NCBI GenBank assembly: GCA_030612725.1
Contig: JAUWNJ010000015.1
Span: 20,059-84,058, forward strand
DNA length: 64,000 nt
Source: Planctomycetales bacterium
GTDB lineage: Bacteria > Planctomycetota > Phycisphaerae > SM23-33
Direction: 5' to 3'
Shown here: one piece after another, positions 16,371-25,555 of the stretch
How positions within the stretch are numbered: position 1 is the first letter of the stretch
Layout: every line of letters starts with the position of its first letter
The notes under the pieces: generated by a model
What the model saw: the letters and a program-made list of their open reading frames with translations, nothing else
Database searches by the model: none
What the model was told of the DNA's origin: nothing
Translations under genes and position numbers: made by a program

Positions 16371-18380
16371 TCAGGACCGCAGTTCAGCGCCGAGTTGTTT
16401 TCCAACGGCGGCGACTACCTGGGCTACCATGTCATCAACCTGCTCGCCTCGAAGCGTTCCAGCGCCCGAACGATATGTCAGCGAAAGTGTTACGGATTTT
16501 TTTCCGTCGGAAACCTGCTTGCCCCGGTACGTTCCGACGTATTGAATCGATTCCCGTTCTGCCTGGTCCGCCGAACCTATCGCGCCGACAAGTTTCCCCC
16601 AGGTAACGCCTTCATCGACCACCAGCGATAAGTCGCGCCCAACGGAGGGGAACTTCGGAAGCGGCGTGTACGACCGCCCACTTGCGACAAAACCCATCAA
16701 AACCTCGAAATTCATCATCGCGGCGACACAAGGCCTTTCCAGGCCATAATAATCCAGCACCTTCGACGAGACCATTCCGATAAGTCCGACAGGCTTACCG
16801 TCAATATGAACCGCAGCGGACTCGCCATCAGCCAATCCGGCGACCGGACCGGGAACGATTTCAACTTTCGCCGTCGGCGCTAATCGTTTTATCACTGCCT
16901 CCAAAGCGCCTCGCAAATGCGGTAGATCGTGCTGCGTTACCATCCCCAGAGCGGTGTACTCTTCGGGCAGGTCGCCGGTTTCGCCTTGTGGAAAAACCGC
17001 TGCCAGTTCGTACAGGTTCACGTCGCTGTTCCCGACGTCCTGATTGGTCTTGCACGCCCGCAGAAGCGAGCCGAGCAGCGTCGGACGGAGCATGTTATTT
17101 GTCCGCCGGACTTTAGCATCGACATGCAGACCGGTAGCGAAACCAAACAGAGCGGCTTCGGCGTCGTCGGTGAAAGTGTAGGTAATTGCCTCGTCGAACC
17201 CAGCCGCTACCAATACGTCCCGAACTTCACGACGGAAACGTTCGCCCGGAGCGTCGCCGACGACCGGATGCGTTACCTCGTCGCAGAGCGGAATCTTATC
17301 GTATCCGTGCAGACGGGCGACCTCTTCTATCAGGTCAACTTCGCGGGGCAAATCACCCCGCCAGGATGGTATCCGGCAGAGAATTTTACCGCCGGATAAT
17401 TTCGCCTCAAGCCCAAGTCGCCCAAGGATTTCCGCCTGCGATGCGTCGTCAATATCCACGCCCAGCAGTTTCCGACAGCGATCGGGACGCAAAGTTACTT
17501 CCGGCGACTCGTAAGGTTCGGCCCATACGTCGATTAGGCCTGAAGCCAATTCGCCCCCGGTTATCTGAAGCATCAGTTGACATGCCCGCAGAGAAGCAGC
17601 CTCAATGGCCACCGGGTCCACGCCCCGCTCGAAGCGGTATGATGATTCGCTCATCAGCGACAACGAACGAGCAGCCTTGCGAATGGTAAGCGGGTCGAAC
17701 TGCGCGCTTTCGATGAGAATATCGGTCGTATCGTCGCCGACTTCGCTTTTCAGACCGCCCATGATACCGGCCACCGCCACGGGCCTCTCGGCATCGGCGA
17801 TTATCAGCATCTCCTCGGTCAGCGTGCAGCGAGTCTCGTCGATACTGACGATTTCTTCACCGGGCCGGCCTCGGCGGACGATAATCCTGCCTTCAGCCAG
17901 ACGTTTCCGGTCAAATGCGTGCAGAGGCTGGCCGAACTCCATCAGGACGTAATTGGTTACATCGACGACGTTGTTGATGCCTCGCAGGCCGACGGCTTCG
18001 AGTCGCTCGACCATCCACGACGGGGAAGGCCCGATCTTCGCGCCGCGAATGACCCGCGCAGTGTATCGACCACACAGGTCCGGGTCGAGCACCTCGACGC
18101 TGGTAAGTTCTTCGACGCCTGTCGCGCCGACCGGCACTGCCGATAAGTCCGGAAGTTTCAACTCCATAGACAAAGCAGCCGCCAATTCCCGCGCCACGCC
18201 GATGTGACCAAGGCAGTCCGGGCGGTTGGAGGTAACTTCCAGGTCCAGAACGATGTCGGTATCGGTCTGGTCGATTCCCTCGCAGCACAGTCCTATGCGC
18301 GTAAAGACCTCAGCCAATTCGCCCACAGGCATTGCCGATACATTCACGTAATCCGTCAGCCAATTCAGTGATATCTTCAT
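16371..18380 (-). CDS. pheT: Phenylalanyl-tRNA synthetase beta chain, short form without OB domain
   Basis: The 669-residue protein opens with the PheT start (MKISLNWLTDYV, then CCEGIDQ) and passes directly into the B3/B4 region (DLEVTSNRPDCLGHIGVARE). It continues through the B5 and catalytic-like core (EEVARLHGYDKIP) and ends with the anticodon-binding FDX-ACB domain (LPKFPSVGRDLSLVVDEGV). The ~110-residue EMAP/OB tRNA-binding insert that usually follows residue ~40 is absent, which explains the length of 669 against ~790-800. pheS is not adjacent. The enzyme charges tRNA-Phe as an alpha2beta2 complex. Confidence 0.94.
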   Translation of the reverse strand: MKISLNWLTDYVNVSAMPVGELAEVFTRIGLCCEGIDQTDTDIVLDLEVTSNRPDCLGHIGVARELAAALSMELKLPDLSAVPVGATGVEELTSVEVLDPDLCGRYTARVIRGAKIGPSPSWMVERLEAVGLRGINNVVDVTNYVLMEFGQPLHAFDRKRLAEGRIIVRRGRPGEEIVSIDETRCTLTEEMLIIADAERPVAVAGIMGGLKSEVGDDTTDILIESAQFDPLTIRKAARSLSLMSESSYRFERGVDPVAIEAASLRACQLMLQITGGELASGLIDVWAEPYESPEVTLRPDRCRKLLGVDIDDASQAEILGRLGLEAKLSGGKILCRIPSWRGDLPREVDLIEEVARLHGYDKIPLCDEVTHPVVGDAPGERFRREVRDVLVAAGFDEAITYTFTDDAEAALFGFATGLHVDAKVRRTNNMLRPTLLGSLLRACKTNQDVGNSDVNLYELAAVFPQGETGDLPEEYTALGMVTQHDLPHLRGALEAVIKRLAPTAKVEIVPGPVAGLADGESAAVHIDGKPVGLIGMVSSKVLDYYGLERPCVAAMMNFEVLMGFVASGRSYTPLPKFPSVGRDLSLVVDEGVTWGKLVGAIGSADQAERESIQYVGTYRGKQVSDGKKSVTLSLTYRSGAGTLRGEQVDDMVAQVVAAVGKQLGAELRS

Positions 18381-18562
18381 AGGTAACGCCTTGGTAAGAA
18401 GTTCTCAAGGTAAGACATGCTATCGAATCGCCGGCGACAGTCAAATTTTATGTGTTACAAAAAATTGTTGCCGGAGGGTATTTTTTGCTGGTTTCAGGTG
18501 TGAGCGGAAAATAGATTACTCGTTGATTCGTGTCGCGTTCCTGTCAGAAGGAGTCTCTCAAG

Positions 18563-20659
18563 ATGAGCAAGAGAAAAAATAAGCCGACGGATCATCATGT
18601 TGTGCGGGCCGTCTGCGACGGCGTACCGCTTTACTCCTACGGCTACACCAACATCCTAGGCCAAAGCCCCGACCTGATTGACGATCCGCGGGTCCAGAAA
18701 GGTAATGATTCGCCGCTGCGGAAGATTCAACCCAAGAAAAGTTGGGAGATTCACAGCAATCGCCTGGGCGCGACTGCGCCTCGCATGCCACGGACGCCGG
18801 AAAACGATTACCGCCCGCTGGAGGCGATTCACCTGATCGACGGCGACGTGCAGACCTGCTGGAGCAGCGAGGGTCAGGCGCAGCCGGACGTCGAAGAAAT
18901 CTGGATTCGCCTCGATCTGCCGGTCGAGCGAGACATTTCCGGGGTCGTACTGCGGAAGCGCCCGCCCGGACCGAAGCGAGGCATCGTCGGCAGCGTGTCG
19001 CTGGACGAAGGTTCCGTCGAGGTCGGCATGGGCGTACCGGCGGAACTGACTATCAAGGTCAGCCGAGACGGATGGCACTGGGAGACGGTCTTCGAAGGCC
19101 CCAGCGGCGACGCGCCCGACCGGCGGGAGTTGGAATTCACCTTCAACGCCCGCCCCGCAAAGCAGATATGGATCATAGGCCGGAACCTTCCCCGCGTGGA
19201 AAACTGGGGCTTCTCATTCTCCATAGCCGAGGTTGAAGTCCTGGACCCGCAAGGCGGAAACCTCGCCCTGGCAACGCGCGGCACCGGCATCACGGCCAAC
19301 TCAACACGTCATACCCCCGGCGAGCCGCTCGTAGCCCACCAGTGGTACTGGCCGCTTCACTATGACCTGGGACTGAAGTGGGTCCGCGTAGGCTATCACG
19401 ACGACACCATCAACTGGCACTGGGTAGAGAAGGAAAAGGGCAAACTGGTTCTGGACCCGGTAACCGACCAGGCGATAACCGACATGGTGGACCATGGTAT
19501 TGACGTTGTCATGGCGTTGGACGGCGGTAATCGGCACTACACGCACAAGGACCCTGCCCGAAAACTCCCGCAACTGTGGGAATGGTATTACGAAAACCCT
19601 TTGCCCCCGACCACGCCGGAGGCGCTGGAGGCATGGAAGCGATACGTGCGATTCATGGCCGAGAAATTCTGCGACCGGGTGAAAGTCTTCGAGATATGGA
19701 ACGAGTGGAATATCAACTTGTACTGGGGAGGTCTGGTTAACATCGACCACTATATCGCGGTGGCCCGCGCGACGATTCCGATCCTCCGCGAGGTCTGCCC
19801 CAAGGCCAAGATCATGCTTGGCTCCGTCTCGCACTTAGGCTGGGAGGATTCCTGTTTCGGTATGGCGACCTGGAGCCAGGAAGAACTAGCCGCCAAGGCG
19901 ACCAAAGAGCTGCTCCTTCAGGCTGTCCGGGCGTTGGCCGGTGACGTTGACCTGATCGGCTGGCACCCATTCTACCAGCACGATCCGGAACTTCCCGTCA
20001 TCAAAAGTTACACCGCCGACGTGCGGGCATTCAAGGAGTTTTGCAGGGCAGAGGGTTTCGGTGGTGAGTTCATGGTTACGGAGTGGAGTTACGGCGCGCA
20101 TTATCCGCCCACCACGGTTCCCACCTGGTGGGGCGACTTCGAGCCCAGCGAACTTCAGAAGGCAAAGTACATCGCCCAAGTTACCGTCAAGCACACAGCC
20201 CTTGGCATGGAGTCGTTCTTCTGCGAGACGTGGAACACCGCATATCCGCTGGACCTGAGCCTGATGCGCCGCTCGTTCACCGCCGACCCCATCTGTCCGA
20301 TCCAACCGCAGGCCGCTTATTACGTTACGCGGAACCTGGCGACGGCGCTGGAGGATTTACAGCCCGCCGACGAGGTGAAATTCCATCTTGAAAAACCTTC
20401 GCCGGAGAACCTGGAGACCTTCGCAATGAAGCGCAAGGGCGAAACGGTGCTGGCGGTGTGGACCGCCGGGCGCGCCGGCGATTCGTGCGAAGGCAAACCC
20501 TGCGACGTCGTTGTGGATGGGACCTTCTCCAAGGCAGAGGGGTACGACCCGCTGAACGGCACGACCCACGCGCTGAAAATGAAAACCAAGTCCGGTCAAA
20601 CGGTGCTGCCGGAAATCCTCGTCAAGGATTACCCAATCCTGCTGCGCCTGCGGGTTTAA
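18563..20659 (+). CDS. Clan-A glycoside hydrolase (GH39/GH5-like) with N-terminal F5/8-type domain
   Basis: The 698-residue protein starts at ATG 18563 with AAGGAG 10 bases upstream. Residues ~75-220 look like a discoidin (F5/8 type C) fold: AIHLIDGDVQTCWSS, then IWIRLDLPVERDISGVVLRK and FSIAEVEVLDP. A TIM barrel follows with clan-A catalytic signatures: acid/base in FEIWNEWNINLY (about residue 390) and nucleophile in FMVTEWSYGAHY (about residue 505). A beta-rich C-terminal tail follows. No signal peptide is seen, so it is probably cytoplasmic and acts on oligosaccharides. The substrate is unknown. It overlaps the 3' end of mnmA convergently by 38 bp. Confidence 0.8.
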   Translation: MSKRKNKPTDHHVVRAVCDGVPLYSYGYTNILGQSPDLIDDPRVQKGNDSPLRKIQPKKSWEIHSNRLGATAPRMPRTPENDYRPLEAIHLIDGDVQTCWSSEGQAQPDVEEIWIRLDLPVERDISGVVLRKRPPGPKRGIVGSVSLDEGSVEVGMGVPAELTIKVSRDGWHWETVFEGPSGDAPDRRELEFTFNARPAKQIWIIGRNLPRVENWGFSFSIAEVEVLDPQGGNLALATRGTGITANSTRHTPGEPLVAHQWYWPLHYDLGLKWVRVGYHDDTINWHWVEKEKGKLVLDPVTDQAITDMVDHGIDVVMALDGGNRHYTHKDPARKLPQLWEWYYENPLPPTTPEALEAWKRYVRFMAEKFCDRVKVFEIWNEWNINLYWGGLVNIDHYIAVARATIPILREVCPKAKIMLGSVSHLGWEDSCFGMATWSQEELAAKATKELLLQAVRALAGDVDLIGWHPFYQHDPELPVIKSYTADVRAFKEFCRAEGFGGEFMVTEWSYGAHYPPTTVPTWWGDFEPSELQKAKYIAQVTVKHTALGMESFFCETWNTAYPLDLSLMRRSFTADPICPIQPQAAYYVTRNLATALEDLQPADEVKFHLEKPSPENLETFAMKRKGETVLAVWTAGRAGDSCEGKPCDVVVDGTFSKAEGYDPLNGTTHALKMKTKSGQTVLPEILVKDYPILLRLRV

Positions 20660-21812
20660 AGGCCTGGATCCATCCGCCGCCGAGGAGTTTGTCGCCGTCA
20701 TAAACCACGGCTGCCTGTCCGGGCGTGATGGCCATTATCGGTTCGGCAAACTCGACCTCGAATCGCCCCGACCCAGTGATGCGAACCCGTCCGGGGCAGC
20801 CGGCGTGGTTGTAACGAATCTGCACCGTCGCATCGAATTCAATGGGTGGCACCTTCAACCGGAGCGGAGCGGAGGTTGTGGGTGCTGGATGGACAATACC
20901 ATCGAACACCCACAAGCTCCGCTCCACTTCGTTCCGCTCCGCTTGAAGGTGCCACCCTTCATTTATATCAATGTGCCAGTTGGCTCCACAGGCTGATAGT
21001 TGCCGGGACATTACCTCGTCTTTCGGACCTATGGTAACGGTGGCTGTGGCTGGGTCGATTCGTGTAACGTACCTCGGCTCACCGGCAGCGACGCGAAGCC
21101 CGCGACGCTGGCCTATCGTAAAATTGGCTACGCCCTCGTGCCGGCCCAGGACGTTGCCGGATGAATCGACAATATCGCCGGGCTTCAGAGCGCCGCTCCG
21201 GCGGGCGCGGAGCAAATCCACGTAATCGCCCGAAACGAAGCATATCTCCTGGCTGTCGGGTTTGTCGGCCACAGACAGTCCCAGTTCGGCGGCGATGCGA
21301 CGAACCTCGGACTTATCGGGCAAATCGCCTATCGGAAGGAGGATCCGCCCCAGATACTCGCGCGGAACCCCGAAAAGAGCGTAGGATTGGTCCTTCTCGG
21401 CTGCCCGACAGATAAGCCCGTCGGACATCCTGGCGTGATGACCCGTAGCGATATAGCGAATGCCCATCGCGTCGGCCTGGGCAATCAGGCCGGCGAATTT
21501 GATGTGCGTATTGCAGCGGATGCAGGGGTTTGGCGTTCGCCCGCGAGAATACTCATCTACGAAATAGCCGATTATCCGTGCGAAATCCTTGCTGACATCA
21601 AGATTGATAAGTTCTATTCCGAGTCGGTCAGCCACTCGCTGCGCATCGACAGCACCTGCCTGCTTACCGTAGGCAGGCAGGTCGCCGCCGTGGCCACAAA
21701 GGAAGAACAGACCTGTAACGTCGTAGCCTGCCTGAAGCAGCATACCGGCAGCGACGGCTGAATCGACGCCGCCGCTGATTCCGACGAGGACCGTTTTTTC
21801 GTTCTTTTTCAT
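20622..21812 (-). CDS. mnmA: tRNA-uridine 2-sulfurtransferase MnmA, with in-frame palindromic insert
   Basis: The 396-residue protein has the PP-loop GISGGVDSAVAAGML, the two catalytic cysteines (RTPNPCIRCNTHIKF and DSQEICFVSGDY), and the C-terminal MnmA end (PIMAITPGQAAVVYDGDKLL, then GGGWI). It thiolates U34 of tRNAs for Lys, Glu and Gln. Residues ~286-323, between the middle domain and the last beta barrel, are encoded by a 114-bp palindromic element (20844-20957) that adds 38 codons without breaking the frame. A normal MnmA has a short linker there. The catalytic residues are intact, so the enzyme is probably functional. Confidence 0.95.
   Translation of the reverse strand: MKKNEKTVLVGISGGVDSAVAAGMLLQAGYDVTGLFFLCGHGGDLPAYGKQAGAVDAQRVADRLGIELINLDVSKDFARIIGYFVDEYSRGRTPNPCIRCNTHIKFAGLIAQADAMGIRYIATGHHARMSDGLICRAAEKDQSYALFGVPREYLGRILLPIGDLPDKSEVRRIAAELGLSVADKPDSQEICFVSGDYVDLLRARRSGALKPGDIVDSSGNVLGRHEGVANFTIGQRRGLRVAAGEPRYVTRIDPATATVTIGPKDEVMSRQLSACGANWHIDINEGWHLQAERNEVERSLWVFDGIVHPAPTTSAPLRLKVPPIEFDATVQIRYNHAGCPGRVRITGSGRFEVEFAEPIMAITPGQAAVVYDGDKLLGGGWIQAFKPAGAAGLGNP
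20844..20957. repeat. Palindromic element inserted in frame in mnmA
   Basis: GGGTGGCACCTTCAA (20844-20858) and TTGAAGGTGCCACCC (20943-20957) are perfect 15-bp inverted ends. Inside, further paired blocks (GGAGCGGAGCGG with CCGCTCC copies, and GTTGTGGGTG with CACCCACAA) extend the hairpin almost to its centre. The length is 114 bp, exactly 38 codons. The ends resemble the GGGTGCCATG elements at 48294 and 50316. Confidence 0.9.
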
Positions 21813-21927
21813 CGGGACTATTGTACTATTTGCCCGCGTACATTTTCAGGGTAAGTTGTGGGAAAGGCGCCTCACGCGGGAAAGACGGTGCAACTGCACT
21901 AAAGGCCAACTGGTTAAAGGAAACACG

Positions 21928-22431
21928 ATGTCGGATATTTTTTCTGATCTTCAGTCCAACCAATACCTATGGATCGTCATTCTGACGTTCGTACCGGCAT
22001 TGGAACTCCGGGCCAGTATTCCCTACGGCATCCTCGTGGCGGAACTTCCGTGGTTCGTGGTTGTCCCCGTCGCGGTAGTGTCCAATATCGTGCTCGGACC
22101 GATTATCTATCTTCTGCTGAATCAATTTCTTCACATCCTGCTGCGGATTCGGATAGTGAACCGGTTCTGGGACCACATGATTCTCAAGACGCAGAAGAAG
22201 GTTCATCCACTCGTTGAAAAATACGGTGTCTTGGGTTTGAGCGTTTTTATAGGCATTCCCCTTCCGGGGTCGGGCGTGTACAGCGGGGCAGTCGGCGGGT
22301 ATCTGCTGGGGTTCACGAAGCGGGAGTTCTATATTTCCACGGTTCTCGGCGTGTTAATCGCAGCCACAGCGGTTACGATCATCGTAATGACCGGCTCGGG
22401 CGCGCTGGGCCTGTTCGTCAAGAATGTATGA
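21928..22431 (+). CDS. Small membrane protein of the COG2426 'small multidrug export' family
   Basis: The 167-residue protein has about four membrane segments and the family features WIVILTFVPALELRASIPYG, then LGLSVFIGIPLPGSGVYSGA and GGYLLGFTKREFY. The LELRxSIPYG and IPLPGSGV loops are reentrant-like, as in DedA-related proteins. Despite the historical name, transport activity is not established for most members. ATG 21928 with AAAGGA 6 bases upstream is chosen over the longer open frame. It is transcribed divergently from mnmA. Confidence 0.8.
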   Translation: MSDIFSDLQSNQYLWIVILTFVPALELRASIPYGILVAELPWFVVVPVAVVSNIVLGPIIYLLLNQFLHILLRIRIVNRFWDHMILKTQKKVHPLVEKYGVLGLSVFIGIPLPGSGVYSGAVGGYLLGFTKREFYISTVLGVLIAATAVTIIVMTGSGALGLFVKNV

Positions 22432-22518
22432 TTAAACTGGGACGGTTTTTCTTCCGAAAGATTTGTTACGAAAGACCTGGTGGAAAAATCCCACAGTTTG
22501 AGAGAATCCTTCCTTACA

Positions 22519-22546
22519 TTGACGAAAAAAAGATGTACAATAAAGA
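22519..22546 (+). promoter_or_regulatory. Possible sigma-70-type promoter of the Phd/VapC pair
   Basis: TTGACG at 22519-22524, 16 bases, then TAAAGA at 22541-22546, just upstream of the antitoxin start. The -35 is good and the -10 is weak. Confidence 0.3.
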
Positions 22547-22567
22547 TGTTCAACTTAGCGGAGACTA

Positions 22568-22807
22568 ATGATGAAGGCTCTTAGTGTAAAAGAAATCCGA
22601 ACGCGGCTGAGCAAGGTAATCCACGAGGCTCAATGCGGCGAATCTACCACTATCACCCGCTATGGAAAGCCAGTGGCTCGAATTGTCCCCGCCGATACTC
22701 GTCGTCCCGCCTTTCCTGACCAGTCGGAGTTCCGCGCCTCGATTAAACCTCGCGGCAAGACCCTGACCGACACGCTCCGTGAAATGCGCAAGGAGGAACG
22801 GGTTTGA
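22568..22807 (+). CDS. Phd/YefM-family antitoxin
   Basis: The 79-residue protein has the Phd/YefM N-terminal DNA-binding fold (VKEIRTRLSKVIHEAQCGES, then TTITRYGKPVARIVP) and a charged C-terminal tail that would wrap the toxin. A second Met at 22571 is equally good with respect to GGAG. Its stop overlaps the toxin start (TTGA at 22804-22807), the usual antitoxin-first arrangement. It would repress its own operon and block the PIN toxin. Confidence 0.88.
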   Translation: MMKALSVKEIRTRLSKVIHEAQCGESTTITRYGKPVARIVPADTRRPAFPDQSEFRASIKPRGKTLTDTLREMRKEERV

Positions 22808-23223
22808 GGGCGTATATCGACACCAGCGTATTAACCGGAGCGTACTGCGCCGAGCCGGGCAGCACCCGCTCACAGAAAGCGTTGCAGCGTTACACGCCGG
22901 TAATCTCCCGCCTGACGTGCCTGGAGTTCAGTTCCTCGGTGGCTAGGAAGCTTCGTATGAAAACCTTCTCCAAAACCGAGGCAGTCCGGGTGATTCACCA
23001 GTTTCATTCTCACCTCCAACAGAACATCTTCGAACTAAAGACGGTTCGGGACATGCACCTGGTATTGGCAAACGAGTGGATTGATTCGTTTGCGACCAGC
23101 CTGCGTCCGTTGGATGCAATGCACCTCGCGATCGCCCATTCCAATCAACTGCTCCTGGTTACATCCGACGTGGCGTTTGCCAAGTCGGCCCGGCAACTCG
23201 GCGCAGCAGTGGAACGAATCTGA
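22804..23223 (+). CDS. vapC: PIN-domain toxin (VapC family)
   Basis: The 139-residue protein has the four PIN acidic positions: YIDTSVL (Asp near residue 5), LTCLEFSS (Glu), LRPLDAMHLAIA (Asp) and LLVTSDVAFAKSA (Asp). VapC toxins are Mg-dependent RNases, often cutting tRNA or rRNA. It starts at TTG 22804 overlapping the antitoxin stop. The length is normal for the family. Confidence 0.88.
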   Translation: MRAYIDTSVLTGAYCAEPGSTRSQKALQRYTPVISRLTCLEFSSSVARKLRMKTFSKTEAVRVIHQFHSHLQQNIFELKTVRDMHLVLANEWIDSFATSLRPLDAMHLAIAHSNQLLLVTSDVAFAKSARQLGAAVERI

Positions 23224-23250
23224 CCCGTCGTAGTAAAATTCGCGACCACG

Positions 23251-23784
23251 CTAATGCCCAATTGACGAAAATCTGCCAATCATCGGCAAGTGTTGTCTAA
23301 CCCTAACCATGATTGCACGTCGGGGGCCAGAGTCTGGTAAACCTTGAAACTCAACCCCATGCGAGACAGAATGCGTCGGGGAAGGCTCGTTGGCACACCC
23401 GTGGGAAAGTTCCCTGGAGAACGCAAAGAGTTCCGTTCCGGCGATGTCTGCAGGCCAGAGAACTCTGCTGTTGAAATCGGTCGAATAAACCAGTTCGCTT
23501 GTTAGTTCCACTCCAAGGTGAGAGCCGATTTGACTAAGGAATTCATCGCGCCCAGCGGCACTGATAGACGCCTCATACCACATCTCGTCGGCATTGACGA
23601 TGAAAGCGAGAAACCAGTCATCCGCTCCCGGGCCATCCTGGTTTGTGTACTCCCCAATGATCCGAACCTTCTGAATCGGCAGGTTCCAGTCGCCATAAAC
23701 GCTTGAACGATAACGGATAACGTCGCCATCAAGCTGGATTCGCCCGGATTTTTCGTTCTTATCCATGGCACGCAGGTTACGCAT
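23251..23784 (-). CDS. Hypothetical protein downstream of the 7TM-HD gene
   Basis: The 177-residue soluble protein starts 5 bp after the pgpH-like gene and shares its strand, so it probably shares its transcript. The first 110 residues have a beta-rich pattern (RIQLDGDVIRYRSSVYGDWN, then VRIIGEYTNQDG and DDWFLAFIVNADEMWYEASI). The tail is polar and may be poorly conserved. An in-frame Met at 23766 lacks a ribosome binding site, and AAGG precedes 23784. No family is recognised. Confidence 0.55.
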   Translation of the reverse strand: MRNLRAMDKNEKSGRIQLDGDVIRYRSSVYGDWNLPIQKVRIIGEYTNQDGPGADDWFLAFIVNADEMWYEASISAAGRDEFLSQIGSHLGVELTSELVYSTDFNSRVLWPADIAGTELFAFSRELSHGCANEPSPTHSVSHGVEFQGLPDSGPRRAIMVRVRQHLPMIGRFSSIGH

Positions 23785-23789
23785 TTACC

Positions 23790-25547
23790 TTACTCTTTTT
23801 TCGGTTTGGAACCGTTGGGGGTTTCTTCTTCGCCTTCGGTTTTTGGTTTTTCCTGCGAGGGGTATTTCAGGCGGACGTGGTACATTCCGCAGAGGCTCTT
23901 GACCAATGACGTTTCGATAACGTGGACCTCCCGGAGCGTCAATTCGCATTCGTCGAGTTGTCCATCCATCAGCCGCTTGGTAATTACAAAGTGGACCTGC
24001 GTTTCGATTTTACCGGCTGTCTGTTCCGGTGCGGCACGGACGCTCGATTCTGACGCGTCGGCCAGCATTAGAATGGCAGCCTCTTTCGTTCCGGGCTTCG
24101 GGCCTGGATAGCGAAACTCTACCTCGTCGGGCGCGCTTTCGCCGCTGTCCGCCCGCTGCTCAGCGGCAGCGTGATAAAAATACTCCACCAGCGTTGTGCC
24201 GTGGTGCGTAGCGATGAATTGCCGCAGCACCCTCGGCAAGCCATACTGCCTGGCCATTTCCACGCCGTCCTTGACGTGGCCCTTGATAACCAGCAGGCTC
24301 ATCGCCGGTGAGAGTTTTTCGTGCTTCGATGCCGATCCCGCCTGGTTTTCCACGAAATAATCCGGCTTGTTGATTTTCCCGACGTCGTGGTAATAAGCGC
24401 CGACCCTCGCGAGCAATCCGCGAGCGCCGATGGCCTCTGCGGCCGATTCGCACATCGCGCCCAGCACCAGCGAATGGTTGTACGTACCGGGGGCCTCGAG
24501 CGCCAGGCGTTTCAGCAGGGGCTTGTTGGCGTCGCACCATTCCAGAAGCGTCAGCGAGGTCGCAACGGAGAATGCCCGTTCGGTCAGGGGCAGGATGCCC
24601 TGTGTGATAAATCCTGCGACAATGACCGCCACTGCGGCACAACATCCATCCACGAGAATGATTTGCCACGGCGCGTCGGATGCGGATTCAACCAGCCAGA
24701 CAGCAAGCAACATCACCACCGTCACCACGCCGCCGACTTCGATGAGTTTGATGCGAGTACGAACTTCGTGCAACTGAAAGACGGTTACCGCCGCTGCCGA
24801 CCAGAGCGCCAACATCCCACCAATACCGAAACGAACCTGAAGGGCAGTCAATATCACCAGCGCACCGGTAACGGCGAAGGCAAATCGCTGGTCGTAGGCG
24901 ACCGCGAACATCGCAGCGGCTACGAATATCCCGAAAACCGACAGGTACGGGTTCATCCCGCCGGCGCCGATCACCACTCTGGTCAACAACAGCACCAGCA
25001 GGATCAATGTCGCGATTGCAAAAGCCCGCCAGTGGTTCTTCACGATCCGAGGGCTGTACTTGGCGACGTAAAGGCACAGCATCGCGATGACGCCGGCGAT
25101 TACACCGGCCCGACCAAGGAATATCCAGAACCGTCGCCACGACGACTCGTTGTTGCGCTGTCGCAGAAAGGCTTCGTGTTCAGCCGACAGGATCGCCACC
25201 TGTGCCTCGTTCAACCTGCCGCTTGTGGTCCTGGTCCCAATCAGTCTTCCTTTGGGTATGACCTCGCGGGACAGTGGGGTCGCCGGTGCGGTAGTCGGGC
25301 TTTGGGACTCGGCAAATTGAAACTCAACGCGAGCGTACACGTCTTCGGCAAGGTATCCGTCCACGCGATATGGCGCAGGTTCCAGCGGGCAGGTGTCCAT
25401 TATCAACACCGCGACAAACAGCCCCACAGCCACCAGGACCGAACCGACCCCACCGGCATCGCGGAACCGCTGCCAGCGTCCAGGACCGGCCGATACGCTC
25501 TTGCGAATCTCCCGCCGCTGTCGATTTTTCTTCTTATTAAAAAACAT
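23790..25547 (-). CDS. pgpH: 7TM-HD cyclic-di-AMP phosphodiesterase (PgpH type)
   Basis: The 585-residue protein has an N-terminal membrane anchor, a short extracellular region (about residues 65-140), seven membrane helices (residues ~145-330), and a cytoplasmic HD domain: APGTYNHSLVLGAMCESAAE, ARVGAYYHDVGKINKPDYFV, ATHHGTTLVEYFY. These are the HDIG-family metal ligands (H, HD, HH). Members degrade c-di-AMP. The extracellular domain is shorter than in typical Firmicutes PgpH. The gene lies downstream of phoH on the same strand, a common arrangement, but the usual ybeY is missing between or after them. Confidence 0.88.
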   Translation of the reverse strand: MFFNKKKNRQRREIRKSVSAGPGRWQRFRDAGGVGSVLVAVGLFVAVLIMDTCPLEPAPYRVDGYLAEDVYARVEFQFAESQSPTTAPATPLSREVIPKGRLIGTRTTSGRLNEAQVAILSAEHEAFLRQRNNESSWRRFWIFLGRAGVIAGVIAMLCLYVAKYSPRIVKNHWRAFAIATLILLVLLLTRVVIGAGGMNPYLSVFGIFVAAAMFAVAYDQRFAFAVTGALVILTALQVRFGIGGMLALWSAAAVTVFQLHEVRTRIKLIEVGGVVTVVMLLAVWLVESASDAPWQIILVDGCCAAVAVIVAGFITQGILPLTERAFSVATSLTLLEWCDANKPLLKRLALEAPGTYNHSLVLGAMCESAAEAIGARGLLARVGAYYHDVGKINKPDYFVENQAGSASKHEKLSPAMSLLVIKGHVKDGVEMARQYGLPRVLRQFIATHHGTTLVEYFYHAAAEQRADSGESAPDEVEFRYPGPKPGTKEAAILMLADASESSVRAAPEQTAGKIETQVHFVITKRLMDGQLDECELTLREVHVIETSLVKSLCGMYHVRLKYPSQEKPKTEGEEETPNGSKPKKE

Positions 25548-25555
25548 GACAAAGA

